Assembly: GCA_037127255.1 (NCBI GenBank)
Contig: JBANSL010000016.1
Coordinates: forward strand, 5,644,501 to 5,708,500
Source: Persicaria tinctoria
Taxonomy: Eukaryota > Streptophyta > Magnoliopsida > Caryophyllales > Polygonaceae
Direction: 5' to 3'
DNA length: 64,000 nucleotides
Shown: piece after piece, positions 24,888 through 37,188 of the stretch
Layout of the letters: each line of letters begins with the position of its first letter
How positions within the stretch are numbered: position 1 is the stretch's first letter
Program-made: the position numbers and the translations under genes
Notes under the pieces: generated by a model
Databases searched by the model: none
Told to the model about the DNA's origin: nothing
The model's input: only the letters and a program-made list of their open reading frames with translations

Positions 24888-27800
24888 TCAACTGATCAAT
24901 CCATTAAGAGCATCAGCAGCTCTCTTGATGGCTCTGGATACTCTCCAAACCTCATGTTGGATCTTCGACTTCTGCTCGGATCGAAAGATAGCATTGACAA
25001 TGCCGGGGAACGTAGTTAGGCCGTGCTCTCCCTCGACACCCGAGGGTCCATAAACCTGCAAAAGAACCAGAAAGGTCTTATCGTTTGTCATGACCTGCGT
25101 ATGGATATGTACCGAGGGTTGAAAAGAAATGCACATACGAGATGCTTGAACCACTCCATGGTCGGAACCCCGTCTCCATCAAGCAGGGCCCTCTCAGCGA
25201 GCATAAGCTTGTCGTTCAGCATCCTCCTCCGCAATGCCTGCAGATCAGCTGAAGATTCGTCCGCTTGTAGCTTCTGCGATTTCAGCTGCAGTGTCGTTAG
25301 CTATCAAATTTCTATATGATCGATTCATGAGCTATCGAATTTCTATATACTGTATCACCTTAACTTCATCGTTAACTTTTCCTGCAGCAGTCTTGAGATG
25401 TTGAATGGATGAAGTAATAGGAGCAATCGATACCCGTCCTCCAAGTAGCTTGCTCAGGCTACTTGCGTAATCCTGCAAAGAAGATCTATGAAGTTTAGGG
25501 ATTGTTTCGGGAAGCTACAGATGTGCTTCGTAGTTCGTACATATACCTGCAATTGAACAGCATAGGGCAGGTAATTGAATGGGAGAATCGGATCATCAGC
25601 AAGCCGAAGAGCTAAGAGTCCCCATAGGTCAGCCACTGAAAAACCGAGCAAAAACAAATGGCGATATTGCTCATGTATGACCATAACTCGAGAGGATAAA
25701 TGATATGATAAAAGTAACTTACCAGCTACATGACGATGGAAAAATGGATCACCGGAGGTTATCATCCAGTCGTAAGAATCAAAGGCAGTGTGATAGACCG
25801 GGAAATCTGTAGGAAAAGGATACGCGTCTTAGAAACAAACCGACATAATCTTACACAACGAAATAAGACGAAAGCTTTGTTCACACCTTTTCCATAGTAC
25901 ATATCAAGGGAAGGCACCCCGGCATGCTGCAGAAAGGGAGCAAAATCGGAGTCCACTCCGCTAAGCCTCTGAATCTGCCAACACCGAAAACAAAAGCAAA
26001 TTCAAACTAGTGTGAAAAACAGAAATCGCAGCATTTTTCTTGTTTTAGGGTAACAGAAAGGTAGAGATTAAGCTTACATGAACGCCTCTATTTGCGCTGG
26101 TCCATTGGTCATACACCGTTCCACCCGTGGCTTCTGGATCCTTGACCTGAACCGTTCGTAAATTGTGTTAGTCTGATAGTTTTTGACAGAATGCAAGCCA
26201 TCTAATTTTCCAGTTCTGACCTTTTTCGTGACTTCAACAAGGAGATCATCCAGCTGTGGAGTAGCTCCAGCGAAAAAGCCAGGTCCTTGAGCTGCACAAT
26301 CCACGTTTAAGTAGGCGACAGCTTTAGAGCCGAGGTTTACAAGGTTTTGCTCGACCCACTCTGTCGAACCTATCTACAAAGGCAAATATGTTGAAAGATT
26401 GGTTAGCTAGAGATTTCAGACACAGTTCAACATCATTAGGCGCATACAAAAGGAAAAACCCCGAGGTAAAAGGAAAGCCAGTGTCCTCGCGTGTCAAGGC
26501 ACGTTATGAAACCGCCAATCAAGTTGTTCATACATCATAAATACATACATAGCAATAGTTTGTTCAAATACAACTAGTTTGTGGCAGATATTACGTACCA
26601 TGCCAAACTCTTCAGCGTCCCAGCTGCAAAGAACAATAGTTCTGCGAGGCCTCCATCCCAACCGCATCAGAAACGCAAGCCTCCGAGCAATGTCAAGCAG
26701 GGCTGCAGTTCCGCTATTCGGGTCAACAGCTCCATAAGTCCACGCATCTCTGTGGTTCCCAAGGAGTACATAGCGGTCCGGTTCTTCGTACCCCTCAATC
26801 ACAGCGAAAAGATCCTGTATGATGGCCATTTTGTCCTCTCCCTATACAAAATAAGACTTCTTAAAATCCCGATTGCAGTACGAATCAAGTACCAGCGACA
26901 ATATAAGCAGCAAACTAAAATTGAAGACCCAACAGCAACAAAAACATCATAGATATACTCCAAATTCTCTCCAAACACAATATATCAAAACAACATACTA
27001 AGAGGCCGTTTGGTATCCATATCAAGATATCCGATCTCATACCCATGTTTAAAAGGATCACGAATTGAGTATAGATTGGTATTCCTCCCCGTACCAAAGT
27101 TTTAACAGACACCCCATATCGAAATTCCACGAACTAACTCATATCTCATATTGATAGGGTCCTAATTTCATACCGATACCAATTCTAACCAAAAACACCT
27201 CATACTCAGTCTACACAAGATCAATGGACCATTCAAGTCACCATCAAAGATGTATACATTCTTCAACAAAGTCAAAACGTCTAGGCAGCAATCGAATTGA
27301 CCTTCAAACCACTTTCAATGGCGAATCAAACCCGTTTTTTAAGTGAAATTGAGAAACATTCAAAATCAACAACACAAAACAAGACACCATCAAAGAAGTA
27401 TACATTCTTCAACAGAGCCAAAACATCTAAGCAGCAATCAAATTGACCTCTTAACCACTTTCAGCAGGGAATCAAACCCGTGTTTGAATTGCAATTGAGA
27501 AACATTCAAAATCAATACCACAAACAAGCAACTCCAAAGAACAAGACACCGTCAAAGAAGTATACATTCTTCAACTAAGTCAAACGTCTAGGCAACAATC
27601 AAATTGACCTCTTAACCACTTTCAACTGCAGATCAAACCCATGTTTGAATTGAAACTGAGGACCATTCAAAATCAAAACCACAAAGCAACAAACAAAAAA
27701 ACCAAACCTGGTAGCTGAAATTGAGGAGAGTAGGGCCAGGTCCTACCCTCTCCAGTCCCTTCACTTCCCAATTCAAGGGCACTGCAGCCCCACCCAAGGA

Positions 27801-28664
27801 CCTCAGTATGACCTCCGCCGTCGCCGCCGACACCGGCATAGACGGGGTCGCCGGAAACCTCGCCTTCACCTCTTCATCTCCCCTTTGCAGCCTCTCCCCG
27901 AATTCGCCCTCACTCGCCCACCCTGGACTTAGGGGATCCCCAATCCCCTTCATCACCGTCCCCCTCTCAACCCCGTTTCGAAACGCTTCCCCCTCGTCGT
28001 ACGTGATCACGGCCGATACCCCGTGCTCTGCCGCGAGCCTCGCCACGCCGCCCCGGGAGACCCCGCCGCCTCTCCTGGCGACCGCCACGCATCCGGTGAC
28101 GTTCACCCCCAAATCGCTCAGCGCGCGGTAGTCCTCCTCCCTTCCGTAGTTCACGAACACCGCCTTGCCATACGCCGCCCCCGAAGGGGAGAAGGCGTGG
28201 TAGGGCCGCACGACCGAGCCCGCAGCCGAATCGGAGAGCCCGAGTTCCTGATTTCCGGCGTGGCTGAGATTCGCGGAGAGCGAGGCGTGGACTGGATACG
28301 AGAGGAGGACGCTGTACTCAGCCGATTTGGTGGAAAGGTGGAGGTTTTCGAAGTGGGAGCGGACGAATTGGGCGGTGGCGCGGGCCGGGTCGGAGCCGGC
28401 GAGGTGGGGGTGGAGGGTGAGGGAGCGGAGGTAGTGGGAGAGGGTGTAGTTGGAGGAGAGAGAAAGGAAGGAGTCGGCGAAGAAAGGTGACGCCTTTGAG
28501 GTGCGATTCGTCGATTGATGGGATGTGGAGTGTAGACTGTAGAATCCGATCAGGCAGAGGAGGAAGATGGCTGAGATTATCAGAGTGCAGCGGTTGAAGA
28601 TGGAGGACTTGTTGGGAGTGATACCTTGTTTTGAAATTGGGGAGTATTGAGGCTGAGGAGCCAT
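24888..28664 (-). CDS. LAMP1: Glutamate carboxypeptidase II-like M28 peptidase (AMP1/LAMP1 family)
   Basis: Ten minus-strand exons: 28664-27708, 26841-26599, 26373-26221, 26146-26078, 25974-25887, 25806-25723, 25635-25547, 25472-25359, 25285-25139, 25055-24888. They total 2112 bases, 703 residues. The protein is a type II membrane protein with one N-terminal anchor ([15 protein letters not shown], residues about 28-43), a PA-type inserted domain, an M28 zinc peptidase core and the TFR-type helical dimerisation domain. All metal and catalytic residues are seen: H and D in [18 protein letters not shown] in WDAEEFG, D in YLNVDCA, H in [12 protein letters not shown]. Relatives act at the ER in plants and shape meristem size and leaf timing. 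It resembles the LIKE AMP1 branch more than AMP1 itself by my recall; this subfamily call is inference. Confidence 0.93.
27239..27690 (-). repeat. Three tandem ~150-base repeats in intron 1 of the carboxypeptidase gene
   Basis: Three diverged copies begin at about 27239, 27384 and 27547. Each contains GTATACATTCTTCAAC, then AGCAGCAATC-AATTGACC and CCACTTTCA, and ends in CATTCAAAATCAA. They lie wholly within the first intron (26842-27707) and do not affect coding. The last copy reaches to within about 20 bases of the donor site at 27707. Confidence 0.8.
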
Positions 28665-31600
28665 TTGTTTTAGGGTTCAGTGAAGATCAAAGAAAATGAA
28701 TGATTTCGGTTAGAGAGTTTTTAGTAACTACCAGTGGGTTGAGAGAGGAAGAAGACCAAGTGAGCTGACAATATATGTAACGTTTTTTTTTTTTTTATGT
28801 TGTCCTTTTTACTAGTGGTGGGTCCTACTCCCTAATTATTTGCGACTTGCGAGGAGGAATCAGGTTCTTACTTCCGTCTGCACTTGTTTATGGGTTCGTA
28901 TAGGCGGGGTTAATAAACTGACTAAAATTATAAACAGGGTAAAAAATTATAAACTGTTGGTAAAAGTAGTTAAAAATTTATGAAAAAATATAAACTTCGT
29001 ATGGGGTGAAAAACAGTTTATTTGTAAAAAGTGGAGTTTATTTGGTTTTTATTAGGGGTATTGTGGTACTTTCAAACCAAATAAGATAAAAGAGTAGGGG
29101 TAAAATAGTAATTATGGAATATAAACCTCAAAATAAGCTTCAATCTGCGGCTTATTTATAAACCCTTTTTTTAACTGACTAAAGCTTATTTGTTGTTCCC
29201 ATACACCGTTTAAACCTGTTTATTTTTTTAACGGCTAATAATTTCACACTTTTTAACCTGTTTATATGCAGCCATACACACCCTATGTATTGCACCAATT
29301 TTTATTTTTATTTTTGTTAAATTGGGTAACTATCCTATTCTTGTTTTAGTAAATATACCTTTGAATATTTTGTTTTATTAATGACAGATTTGCTCATGAT
29401 TTGATTATAACAATAAATATCCAAATTCCTAATTAATTCTTATTCCATTGACGTACGCTTCTTCTATTAATTGACGCTTCTCCTTCAAGAAATGTTTGTA
29501 GACGCGCCTCCCTTCAAGCACGGGTATTGCTTGTGAAGATATTGATGGTTGGTTTTTGTGTTATTTATTCAAGTGATTGGTCTTTAACGAATCGGTTATG
29601 AGGTCAACCAAGGTTGATGAATTGCTTGTGATTTATGTAGTGATTCATAATTAAATGCAACGCTTCCTTCAACTAAGATTTTTTTTTTATGATTTCTTTT
29701 AAGAACAGATTCACAATAATCGCTTATTGTGATTTGATGAAGTGCTTATTTGGTTACAATAACTTTAGCCTACAATAATCGCTATCTATGACTACAATAA
29801 TTGTAGGTTACAATAATCGCTACCTATTGTTACAATAATCGATTCGTTTAGGTGATTTCTTGTAACTCAACTCCACAATTCAATTACGGATATAGTAATA
29901 GGTAAAAGACTCCGCTCATTACAGGAATTCACTCAGTACACGAAATCTTGTATTACATGAGTTTGATTACGCAAGGTTGATTGATGATTAACAGTACAGG
30001 AATGTGGTTACAATCTTGTATTACATGAACGCTATTGTAATATAAGAATAATTTTGTATTAGATGAATGTTATTGTAACACAAGAATGAGATTGTATTAC
30101 ATGATTTTGTAACAGGAACACTATTCTATTACATAAATAATATTGTAATAAAAGAATGATATTGCCTTACAAGAATCGACATTATACATGAATCAGAGTT
30201 TGTAAAATACAACCGTTAATAAACAATTCTAACCAAATAATTTGAAGATTCAAGAGTAACTAATTAAAACCCTAATCAATTCCACGTTGAGAAAAATATC
30301 TTCATCTACCAAATCTTCCAATGATTTAACCGTTTACTTTTTAAAATGATAGAATTTGTTTTTACTTTTGAAAATGATAAAATTTATAAGGGTATAAAAG
30401 TAATATCCATCTAAAAAATAATACAATTACCTAAAAGAAAACTCAAGGAGTATAGTTAGTAAAAAAAAACACTTTAAAAGGGTATACTCTACCCAATTTT
30501 CTCTCTTTTTTTTTTCATGCATCATGATAAGAACACTTCTTCCATCGACGTCTTCAATGGTCGTGAGGAAAATTAAAACTTAAAGAAGAAAAAAAGAAAC
30601 ACTCTCTTTTGGAGCCCCAAATCCCTCCTCCGGGAGCCACTAACCCGCCTTTCGGCATGAGTAATCTCAACTTCGATCACCGCTACCATCAACGCTCTAA
30701 TCTTCGGTTTTGGTGTTCTCCGCCTTTACGATGGTGGATCCCCAATCTGAATCTCAATCATCGGTCTCGACCACAGCCGTGTCCTTGTTCTCGTCCGCTT
30801 CCGGGTCGGTGATCCATGAACTCGGGTAGAAGCATTAGAGATGTGAATAATTGATTTAATAAGTTTAGAGATATATTTTATACAAATGTGAAACCTTGAG
30901 AACCAAATATGGAATGCCCATAAAAAAAATGTATACAATAATATCATTTCACTATTTTAAACCAGTTAGAAAAATTCTATTGCTTTATTTATAAGATAAG
31001 ATACTTTAATTTTTTATCTAGCAAATGTATGAACCATTATAATGAAATAAAATTTGGATTCATATTATCTCAATTTCAAATCTAATCCTGATGTAGATAA
31101 ATAAATCTCATTAAATGGATTTAAAAAATGGATAGATATATAAGAATTTTATCCTTTGATATAGGTTATAAAAATAATACTATACAACATATTTGGGGTG
31201 GTTAATTTGATTTTGATGGGTTACTACACCATATATGTTATAAAAATAAATAAAGTATCATGTTTTCAGACAGACTTACCCTATGCAATAAAGATTTGAT
31301 ATCTACTTCTTATAAATTATAAGAAGTGATATTTGAATCATTGACTTCTACATGAACCATCTCAAGGGGACATGGTTAAGATTTTATTTTTAATTGGAAA
31401 GCAATTCCTCGTATATAAAATTAGAGGAACACAATACAATTCCCTAAAAATAAACATTAATTAGGATAAAATAAGAAGGGGCGGGGTGTGGGTTTTCAAA
31501 AATACTAATCAAACAAAAATCCTATTTCTATCTCTTCTGCTCTTCTCTCTCCTTTTTTCTCTCGCTCGTTGGTGATTTCATTTTCCCTTCCTTTCGCGGG

Positions 31601-32078
31601 AAAATCTTCACCAACTAATTAGGGATCGGCAATTGGAGTAGATCGTCCTCTCGAATCTATTCCTTCTCTTTCTCTATTGGTTGATTCATATCGAAAAATA
31701 CAATTGGTGGAAATTTTATGCTTTTACTTTTGATCTCTTAATTTCCTCACACAGGTATATGAATTGTGATTCTTATAAGTTTTTAATCTCACAATACAAT
31801 TTTCTTGTTGAGATTTAAGATTTTATAAAGTTGAGTTTCCTCACATTGAATTAATTTCATGCTTTGATTTCCCCTCTTTTTCTTTTTGCAATGTTGTGGT
31901 TGTGAGCTATAGGGTTCTCCTTCGAGACGAGCCTGGGGCAATTATTGGTTGGTGACATCATATGATTGGGGCCGAATTGCTCTTCAGTGATTCGGACCTA
32001 GAATGGATTTGTATTGTCAACGGATTTTAAGATGGCCTATAGTTTGGTTTGGATTTAGTTGGATTCGGGTCTAAGCTA
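28665..32078. other. Gene-poor interval with MITE-like inverted repeat and degenerate AT-rich repeats
   Basis: No intact gene is seen. The first part is the promoter of the minus-strand peptidase gene. About 28890-29285 is a weak inverted repeat with ends GGGTTCGTATAGG and CCATACACACCC, possibly a hAT-type MITE. From about 29690 to 30200 variants of ACAATAATCG and TTGTATTACATGAA recur as a degraded minisatellite. A pyrimidine-rich leader at 31500-31680 and an AG before 31756 suggest a 5' UTR, possibly with an intron, for the next gene. Confidence 0.4.
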
Positions 32079-34035
32079 ATGGCCCAAGGGGATATATTGG
32101 CACCGTCATTGATGAGTGCGATCAAATGTAGTAAATGTGGATGTAGCAATGCGGTATCATCACAAGGAGAAGCCTGGATACGATCAGTAAAGCGAAAGTA
32201 CGAAGAGATTGTGGAGAAACCACGATTTCATCTGTCGGGTTTGGACATTTCGCTAAATGCCCATATAGGAATAGAGAATGAATGTAACGCATTACGGGAG
32301 ATGGTAAGCAATCAACAAGCAATTATCAAGGAGTTGTCTTTAGAATTGGACGAGGAAAGGAATGCATCTTCGTCTGCTGCAAACGAGGCAATGTCGATGA
32401 TTTTGAAGTTGCAAAGAGAGAAGGCCGAGGTCCAAATGGAAGCTCGTCAATTCAAGCGTTTCTCTGAAGAGAAAATGGATCATGATGTACACGAGATATC
32501 GGCTTTGGAAGATACGTTGTACAAGAGAGATCAAGTTATTCAATCTCTTACTTGCGAAGTCCATGCTTACAAGCATCGGATGATGAGTTTCGGGCTAACT
32601 GAGTCCGAGGCTGAGGATTTGCTTGGTGATCACGAGAACCAAAGCTTTGGTGAGATTGCAGTGCAAGTGGGCTCTCCCATTTGTAACTATCCACCTTTAC
32701 GACACAATGAAGATGTCATAGATAAAGATCAAATGAAGAATCACGAGTACATGCCAGCTAGTCGGTTGGAGAGAACTCCTCGGGGTCATGATGGAGACGT
32801 GTCTCGGGCCAAAAATGTCCTAGAAAAGGCCGTTGTTCACTCTCCTAGACAATCTAGGAATCCATGGAGTACTTGTAGTAAAGAAATATGGGCAAATTAT
32901 TCTCTTGATCCTCCTAGGGGGGCTACTAGTTTGAAGACAACATATTGTGTTGATGAAGTGCAACAAAAATCAACTAATGCATTAGATGTGGAAGATGATA
33001 CAATTGATAGAGTTTATACAATTGACTCCGTTCATCATGGTAAAGAGTTTAAAGCCCCTAGAGTTGTCGAAGAACACACATCAATACACCATACACATTA
33101 TGGGGAAACTGATGCAAAGAAGATACAACGAAAACTTCATGAACTAGAAGCTGATAGAGAGTCGCTGAGACAAACAATTATTTCAATGCAGAATGACAAA
33201 GCTCAGTTGATTTTGCTAAAAGAAATAGCACAAAAGTTGTCTAAAGACATGGTAGTCGAGAGAAAGGCGGATGTGAAGAAACAATCATCTACAGGAAACT
33301 TTTCCCTTACAAAAGTTTTTAAGGTATTGTTTACCTTTCAATTTTGAATTGTGAAACTTGCAATTTGATCATGATCTCTTGTTCATTTTTGTGATGAAAT
33401 TTTGTTTGTCAATGTCACTTTCCTCCATTTATATTTATTCTTTGTATTAGTATTTGTGGTCATTAGCTTTATCTTCTTCTTTGTGCTTGGTTTGTCATGT
33501 TATGTTTTTGCCCCTGTTTGTTTCATTTTCTCATTTTCTCTTTGAATTTCATTTTATGCTGACCTTAGATTAGACATGTTGAAATGTGACCCGACCCGAG
33601 AATCCGATCTGTAAAACACTAGTTTTGACGCAAATATTTTAACCGAAATCCAAAAATGACCCGAACTTGTTCAATTCACAAACTTATTCATGGCTCAGAT
33701 TGGATCAATTCATGGGTCACCCATTGGGTGGGTTTAGAGTAATGAAAAACGTATATAAAGTGAAATATGACCTAATATCATCAAAACTAGAAAAACTCGT
33801 TTCTCTATTAACTACCCTCCCTTGACCTTTCCTTGCCTAGAAAAACCTTTAATTTGGTGAGTAACTACCCTCCCTTGACCTTTCCTTGCCTAGAAAAACC
33901 TTTAATTTGGTGAGTTTTTTCTTGTATTAAAGTTCAACTTATTATTTAATTGATTTTCATAATATGCAAGACATCATGCAATCATATATAATTTGCTGCT
34001 GCTCAAAAAAATATATAATTTGCATAATGAAATTT

Positions 34036-34103
<68 letters not shown>

Positions 34104-34115
34104 TAATAATAATAA

Positions 34116-34148
<33 letters not shown>

Positions 34149-35433
34149 GATTGAATATTATTATTTATTGCAACTTGTACCGTATATAAAAATATATATT
34201 ACTATTATAACAACATTAATTACATTTAAAAAAAAATATTAACTAGCAATATGTTAATATAATAGTTTTAGTTTTTTCAATAAATACTCCTTCCGTTAAT
34301 TAAAACTTGACGTTTTACTATTTATGCACGTTTTTTTAAGTGTTAAAAACAATATAAAATATTAACTTTTTAAATAATTTTATACTTATTACTATTAAGT
34401 ATGAATTTATAAAAACAAATGTAAAAAATAGTTAATATTTTGTTTAATTTTTGTTATTCTGAAAAAGTGTATATGAATAGTAAATGACAATTTTTAATTA
34501 ACAGAGGGAATATACACTAACAATAAGGTAATATGACGATTTTAACTTTTGGAACTATGTAAATAACCTACCATTAAAAATATCGAACATGACCCATTTG
34601 GGTTAACCCAAATTTGTGAAATACAGGTGTTGGTTGAGCATCCATGACTCATAACCCAAAACGATCTGACCCATAATTGACCCAAACTCGAGACAACTCA
34701 ACCCTAACTGGACCCACCCTCCAGGCTTATTTGACAAGTCTACCTTTGGTCTGTTGAAAACACAATCTCGACTAGTTTGGATAAGGTTGGATGTTTAAAT
34801 TGACCCTCAAAACCTTGCTTTATTGCAAGACTCGTTAGATTGTTGTTGTTATAGTGTTGTAGATTGTATTCAAGTTGTACATATTCACTAGTTGTAAAAC
34901 TTCATCCAACAACCGAATTCATTTGTGCAATATGTGATGCAATATCACCTTTGAATGAGTTGTTATTAGTTATTGACTTTGTGTTTTGTCATTTTGTAGT
35001 GACAAAACCATGCAACTAAATTACATCTCTTGTTGAACACATGATTTTGTTGTATATTGATATGAAATAGTTTGAATGCATATTATTACATTAAAGTTAA
35101 GGTCTTAGTTAATCTAGTTTATATCATGTATCTAATAATCTGGTCCTTTCCTTTTTGTTTAGTGGTGTATGTCCCTCTTTTTTTGGCGAAAAAGGGCACG
35201 TCTAAGCAAGTAAGTCTAACTGAAGTATTGTATCTTAAGATTAATCTAATCCGTGTTTACACTTGTGTATTTTGTCTATAGCTTAAGATGCCAATATATT
35301 TATCTTGTTTCCTTGTTCGATCTCAATCAGGTTTATGTCCGACCTAGCACCTAATAGGGTGGGTTTGCTAAGTATCATTGACAAGGGACCGCGCACAAGA
35401 CACTGGAGGTGCCTAACAAGTACACAAGTTTAA
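32079..35433 (+). CDS. GTD-binding (DUF593) myosin-binding protein
   Basis: Three exons, 32079-33323, 35163-35209 and 35331-35433, total 1395 bases and 464 residues. The ATG at 32079 is the first true Met; the frame is open further upstream but without ATG. The N-terminus has a CSKCGCSN motif. Residues about 68-173 form a long coiled coil with the GTD-binding signature (ECNALREMVSNQQ, IIKELSLELDEERNASSSAANEAMSMI, LQREKAEVQMEARQFKRFSEEK), known in plant MyoB adaptors that bind the class XI myosin cargo tail. A second coiled coil spans about 352-400. The two short 3' exons restore a typical family ending (FFWRKRARLSK, then NRVGLLSIIDKG). No N-terminal membrane anchor is seen, so it fits the soluble MYOB7-like group, by inference. 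Confidence 0.88.
33809..33914. repeat. Perfect 53-base tandem duplication
   Basis: Two adjacent copies (33809-33861 and 33862-33914), each starting TAACTACCCTCCC and ending TTTAATTTGGTGAG, look identical. This points to a recent duplication inside the intron. Confidence 0.9.
34037..34143. repeat. (AAT)n microsatellite
   Basis: About 105 bases of AAT repeats with two small interruptions (AAATAAT near 34100 and AAAATAAT near 34115). The open frame across it is only low-complexity Ile and Asn and is not a gene. Confidence 0.95.
34287..34510. mobile_element. Stowaway-type MITE
   Basis: Palindromic element with left end CTCCTTCCGTTAATTAAAA and right end TTTTTAATTAACAGAGGGAA, flanked by TA on both sides (34285-34286 and 34511-34512). 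It is non-coding and sits in intron 1 of the myosin-binding gene. Confidence 0.8.
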
Positions 35434-37188
35434 AGACAATGTTCTGCCCTTCTAGGGGCGTGTTTGGTAGGGCCAAAACACAAATTATCGTCGATTACAA
35501 GGGGGGAAACGTAACATATATGTATGCCAACACACCCTTAAATATCATTGTCTTCGATCAACCTCAACAACAAAGAGCTTTCTACCATTGGCGTGATGAT
35601 CACCTTCATTCGAGAAGAGTAGATATTCGTGCAATGTTCGTTCAATTTATTTGCTTCAAAAGCTTGTAGTTAGAAAGATGTTTAACATTACAAGGAAAAA
35701 AGATCATTGGTCGTAGGTGAATTAATCCGTAGCACGTACATTGTACTCCAAATCGATTGCGAGGTAAGTCTTTTGGGCAAACCTTTCATGTAGAGAACAC
35801 AACGTTCCATCAATGTGTATTATTCTCTCTCTCAAATATAATTAAGTTTAAGTTCTTCCTTTCCCTAGCTTGTACACGTAAAATATGGTTGAGTAACAAG
35901 TCTAAACTCGTCTCTTGCTAGTTGTAGATATTCAGTAACTAGTAAGTGATTCTTTTGTTTAATTAAAAAAATATTCGCAAATCGTAATGATCAACAATCA
36001 TGAAATTTTTTTGTTGGCATAGTTCACCAATTCTTTCATACTTTGGAAAACATACCTCATCGAAAATCATGTAATGGATAAATTATGAAATAATACAATA
36101 TATACAAATTTTCAACTTGATCGGAGACCTGCAAACTGTAACACCCTGTCCCACATTATATCGGATATAATAAGAATGTTGAGAGTGATTTAAGCTCTAC
36201 CTATATCACAAGAGCTCTTAGGTGACATGGGCTGACGCCTCTTAAGACCATGGAGCTTACACAAACTCGCGTCTTATTATAAGGAAATTTATGGTCACGT
36301 CAATAAGTTTTCGAGCATTTAGTTGACACGTTGAAAAACTGACCGAAATTTTTTTCATATCAAAACTATGAAATAGTTCGTATTATTTTTGATAGTTTTT
36401 AAAGTTTGTATTAGTATTTTGAGATAAAAAGTTTGTATTAATATTGACTCTTGGCTGATAGTTCGCATTATTTTTGATAGTTTTAAAAGTTTATATTAAT
36501 ATTAGTTCATAGCTTATAATTCCTACATTTTTAGCCATTTTTCTATTAAAAAATATTATAAGTAGTACTATGAGTAAGTAAATGACAATTTTTTTTGCCA
36601 AACGGGGAACGTGCATAGAAAATGGGTTAAATGGCCCATGAGAATAACCCAACCCATTAGCCCAATTCATTCGCTGTTACTGACGGACGTCTATGCTCCA
36701 CATCACTATCATTAACGGCGTCAAACACCCCAAAGTAAAGGGAGGGAAATGAGAGCGTTCAACTTCAAACCCCCAAAAACCAAAATCCCCCAAATTGAAA
36801 ATTTCCCCTTCCCACCCAAATTTCCTGCTTCACCACCTGCATCTGCATCTCCAATCTCCGATCTCAGTCTCCATCTCCATCTTCATCCCTTCTCACTTGT
36901 ACGCACGAACAAGCGCATACAAGCACCGGGCGCAATTGGTTCCTTTCGATTTGCCCTAGCTTCCTCGTTTAGGGCAAATCGATTTCTTCAGCTTGGTGTG
37001 GGACATTCTCGGTACTCGTTGGCTTACTGAACTCAACCAAGTTTGTTTATCAGGTAGATTTCAGTCATTTCACATTCTATTTCTGCGCGATTTCGCCTTC
37101 GCCGCTGCCGTCGGTTAGTGTTCTTCGAATTGCTGTTCTTCATATAGGTTTTATTTTTTGGGGGTTTTAGGTTCTTGGATTGTTTCGT
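35434..37188 (+). other. Spacer and leader region before the DONSON gene
   Basis: The first part is 3' UTR. At 35455 a GGGCGTGTTTGGTAGGG string resembles the tip of a hAT-type MITE. At 36139 TGTAACACCCTGTCCCACA resembles the start of a degraded LTR. From about 36749 to 37030 the GC content rises and an open frame of 93 codons beginning MRAFNFKPPKTK ends before the main start. It lies in the likely 5' UTR and may be an upstream ORF or chance. Confidence 0.4.

Larger units (their letters stand above)
33572..34742. mobile_element. DNA-transposon-like insertion in intron 1 of the myosin-binding gene
   Basis: The left border reads TAGACATGTTGAAATG followed by GACCCGACCCGAG. The right border reads TTTGACAAGTCTA preceded by GGACCCACCC. 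The ends are imperfect inverted repeats of a plant repeat type that carries ACTTGTCAAA at its tips. Inside lie a tandem 53-base duplication, a long AAT microsatellite and a Stowaway MITE. Borders and class are inferred; no transposase is present. Confidence 0.4.

Noticed and set aside
27003..27190. MITE with GGCCGTTTGGTAT tip in intron 1 of the carboxypeptidase gene
   Set aside because: The left tip is suggestive, but I could not find a convincing inverted right end or target duplication.
28023..28490. 155-codon plus-strand open frame rich in Glu, Gly and Val
   Set aside because: It is antisense to the GC-rich first exon of the carboxypeptidase gene. Its low complexity comes from codon bias on the other strand.
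33964..34242. Open frame of poly-Ile and poly-Asn
   Set aside because: It is a translation of the AAT microsatellite.
36131..36300. Full LTR retrotransposon starting TGTAACACCCTGTCCC
   Set aside because: I found no second LTR, primer-binding site or coding region nearby. At most it is a degraded LTR fragment.
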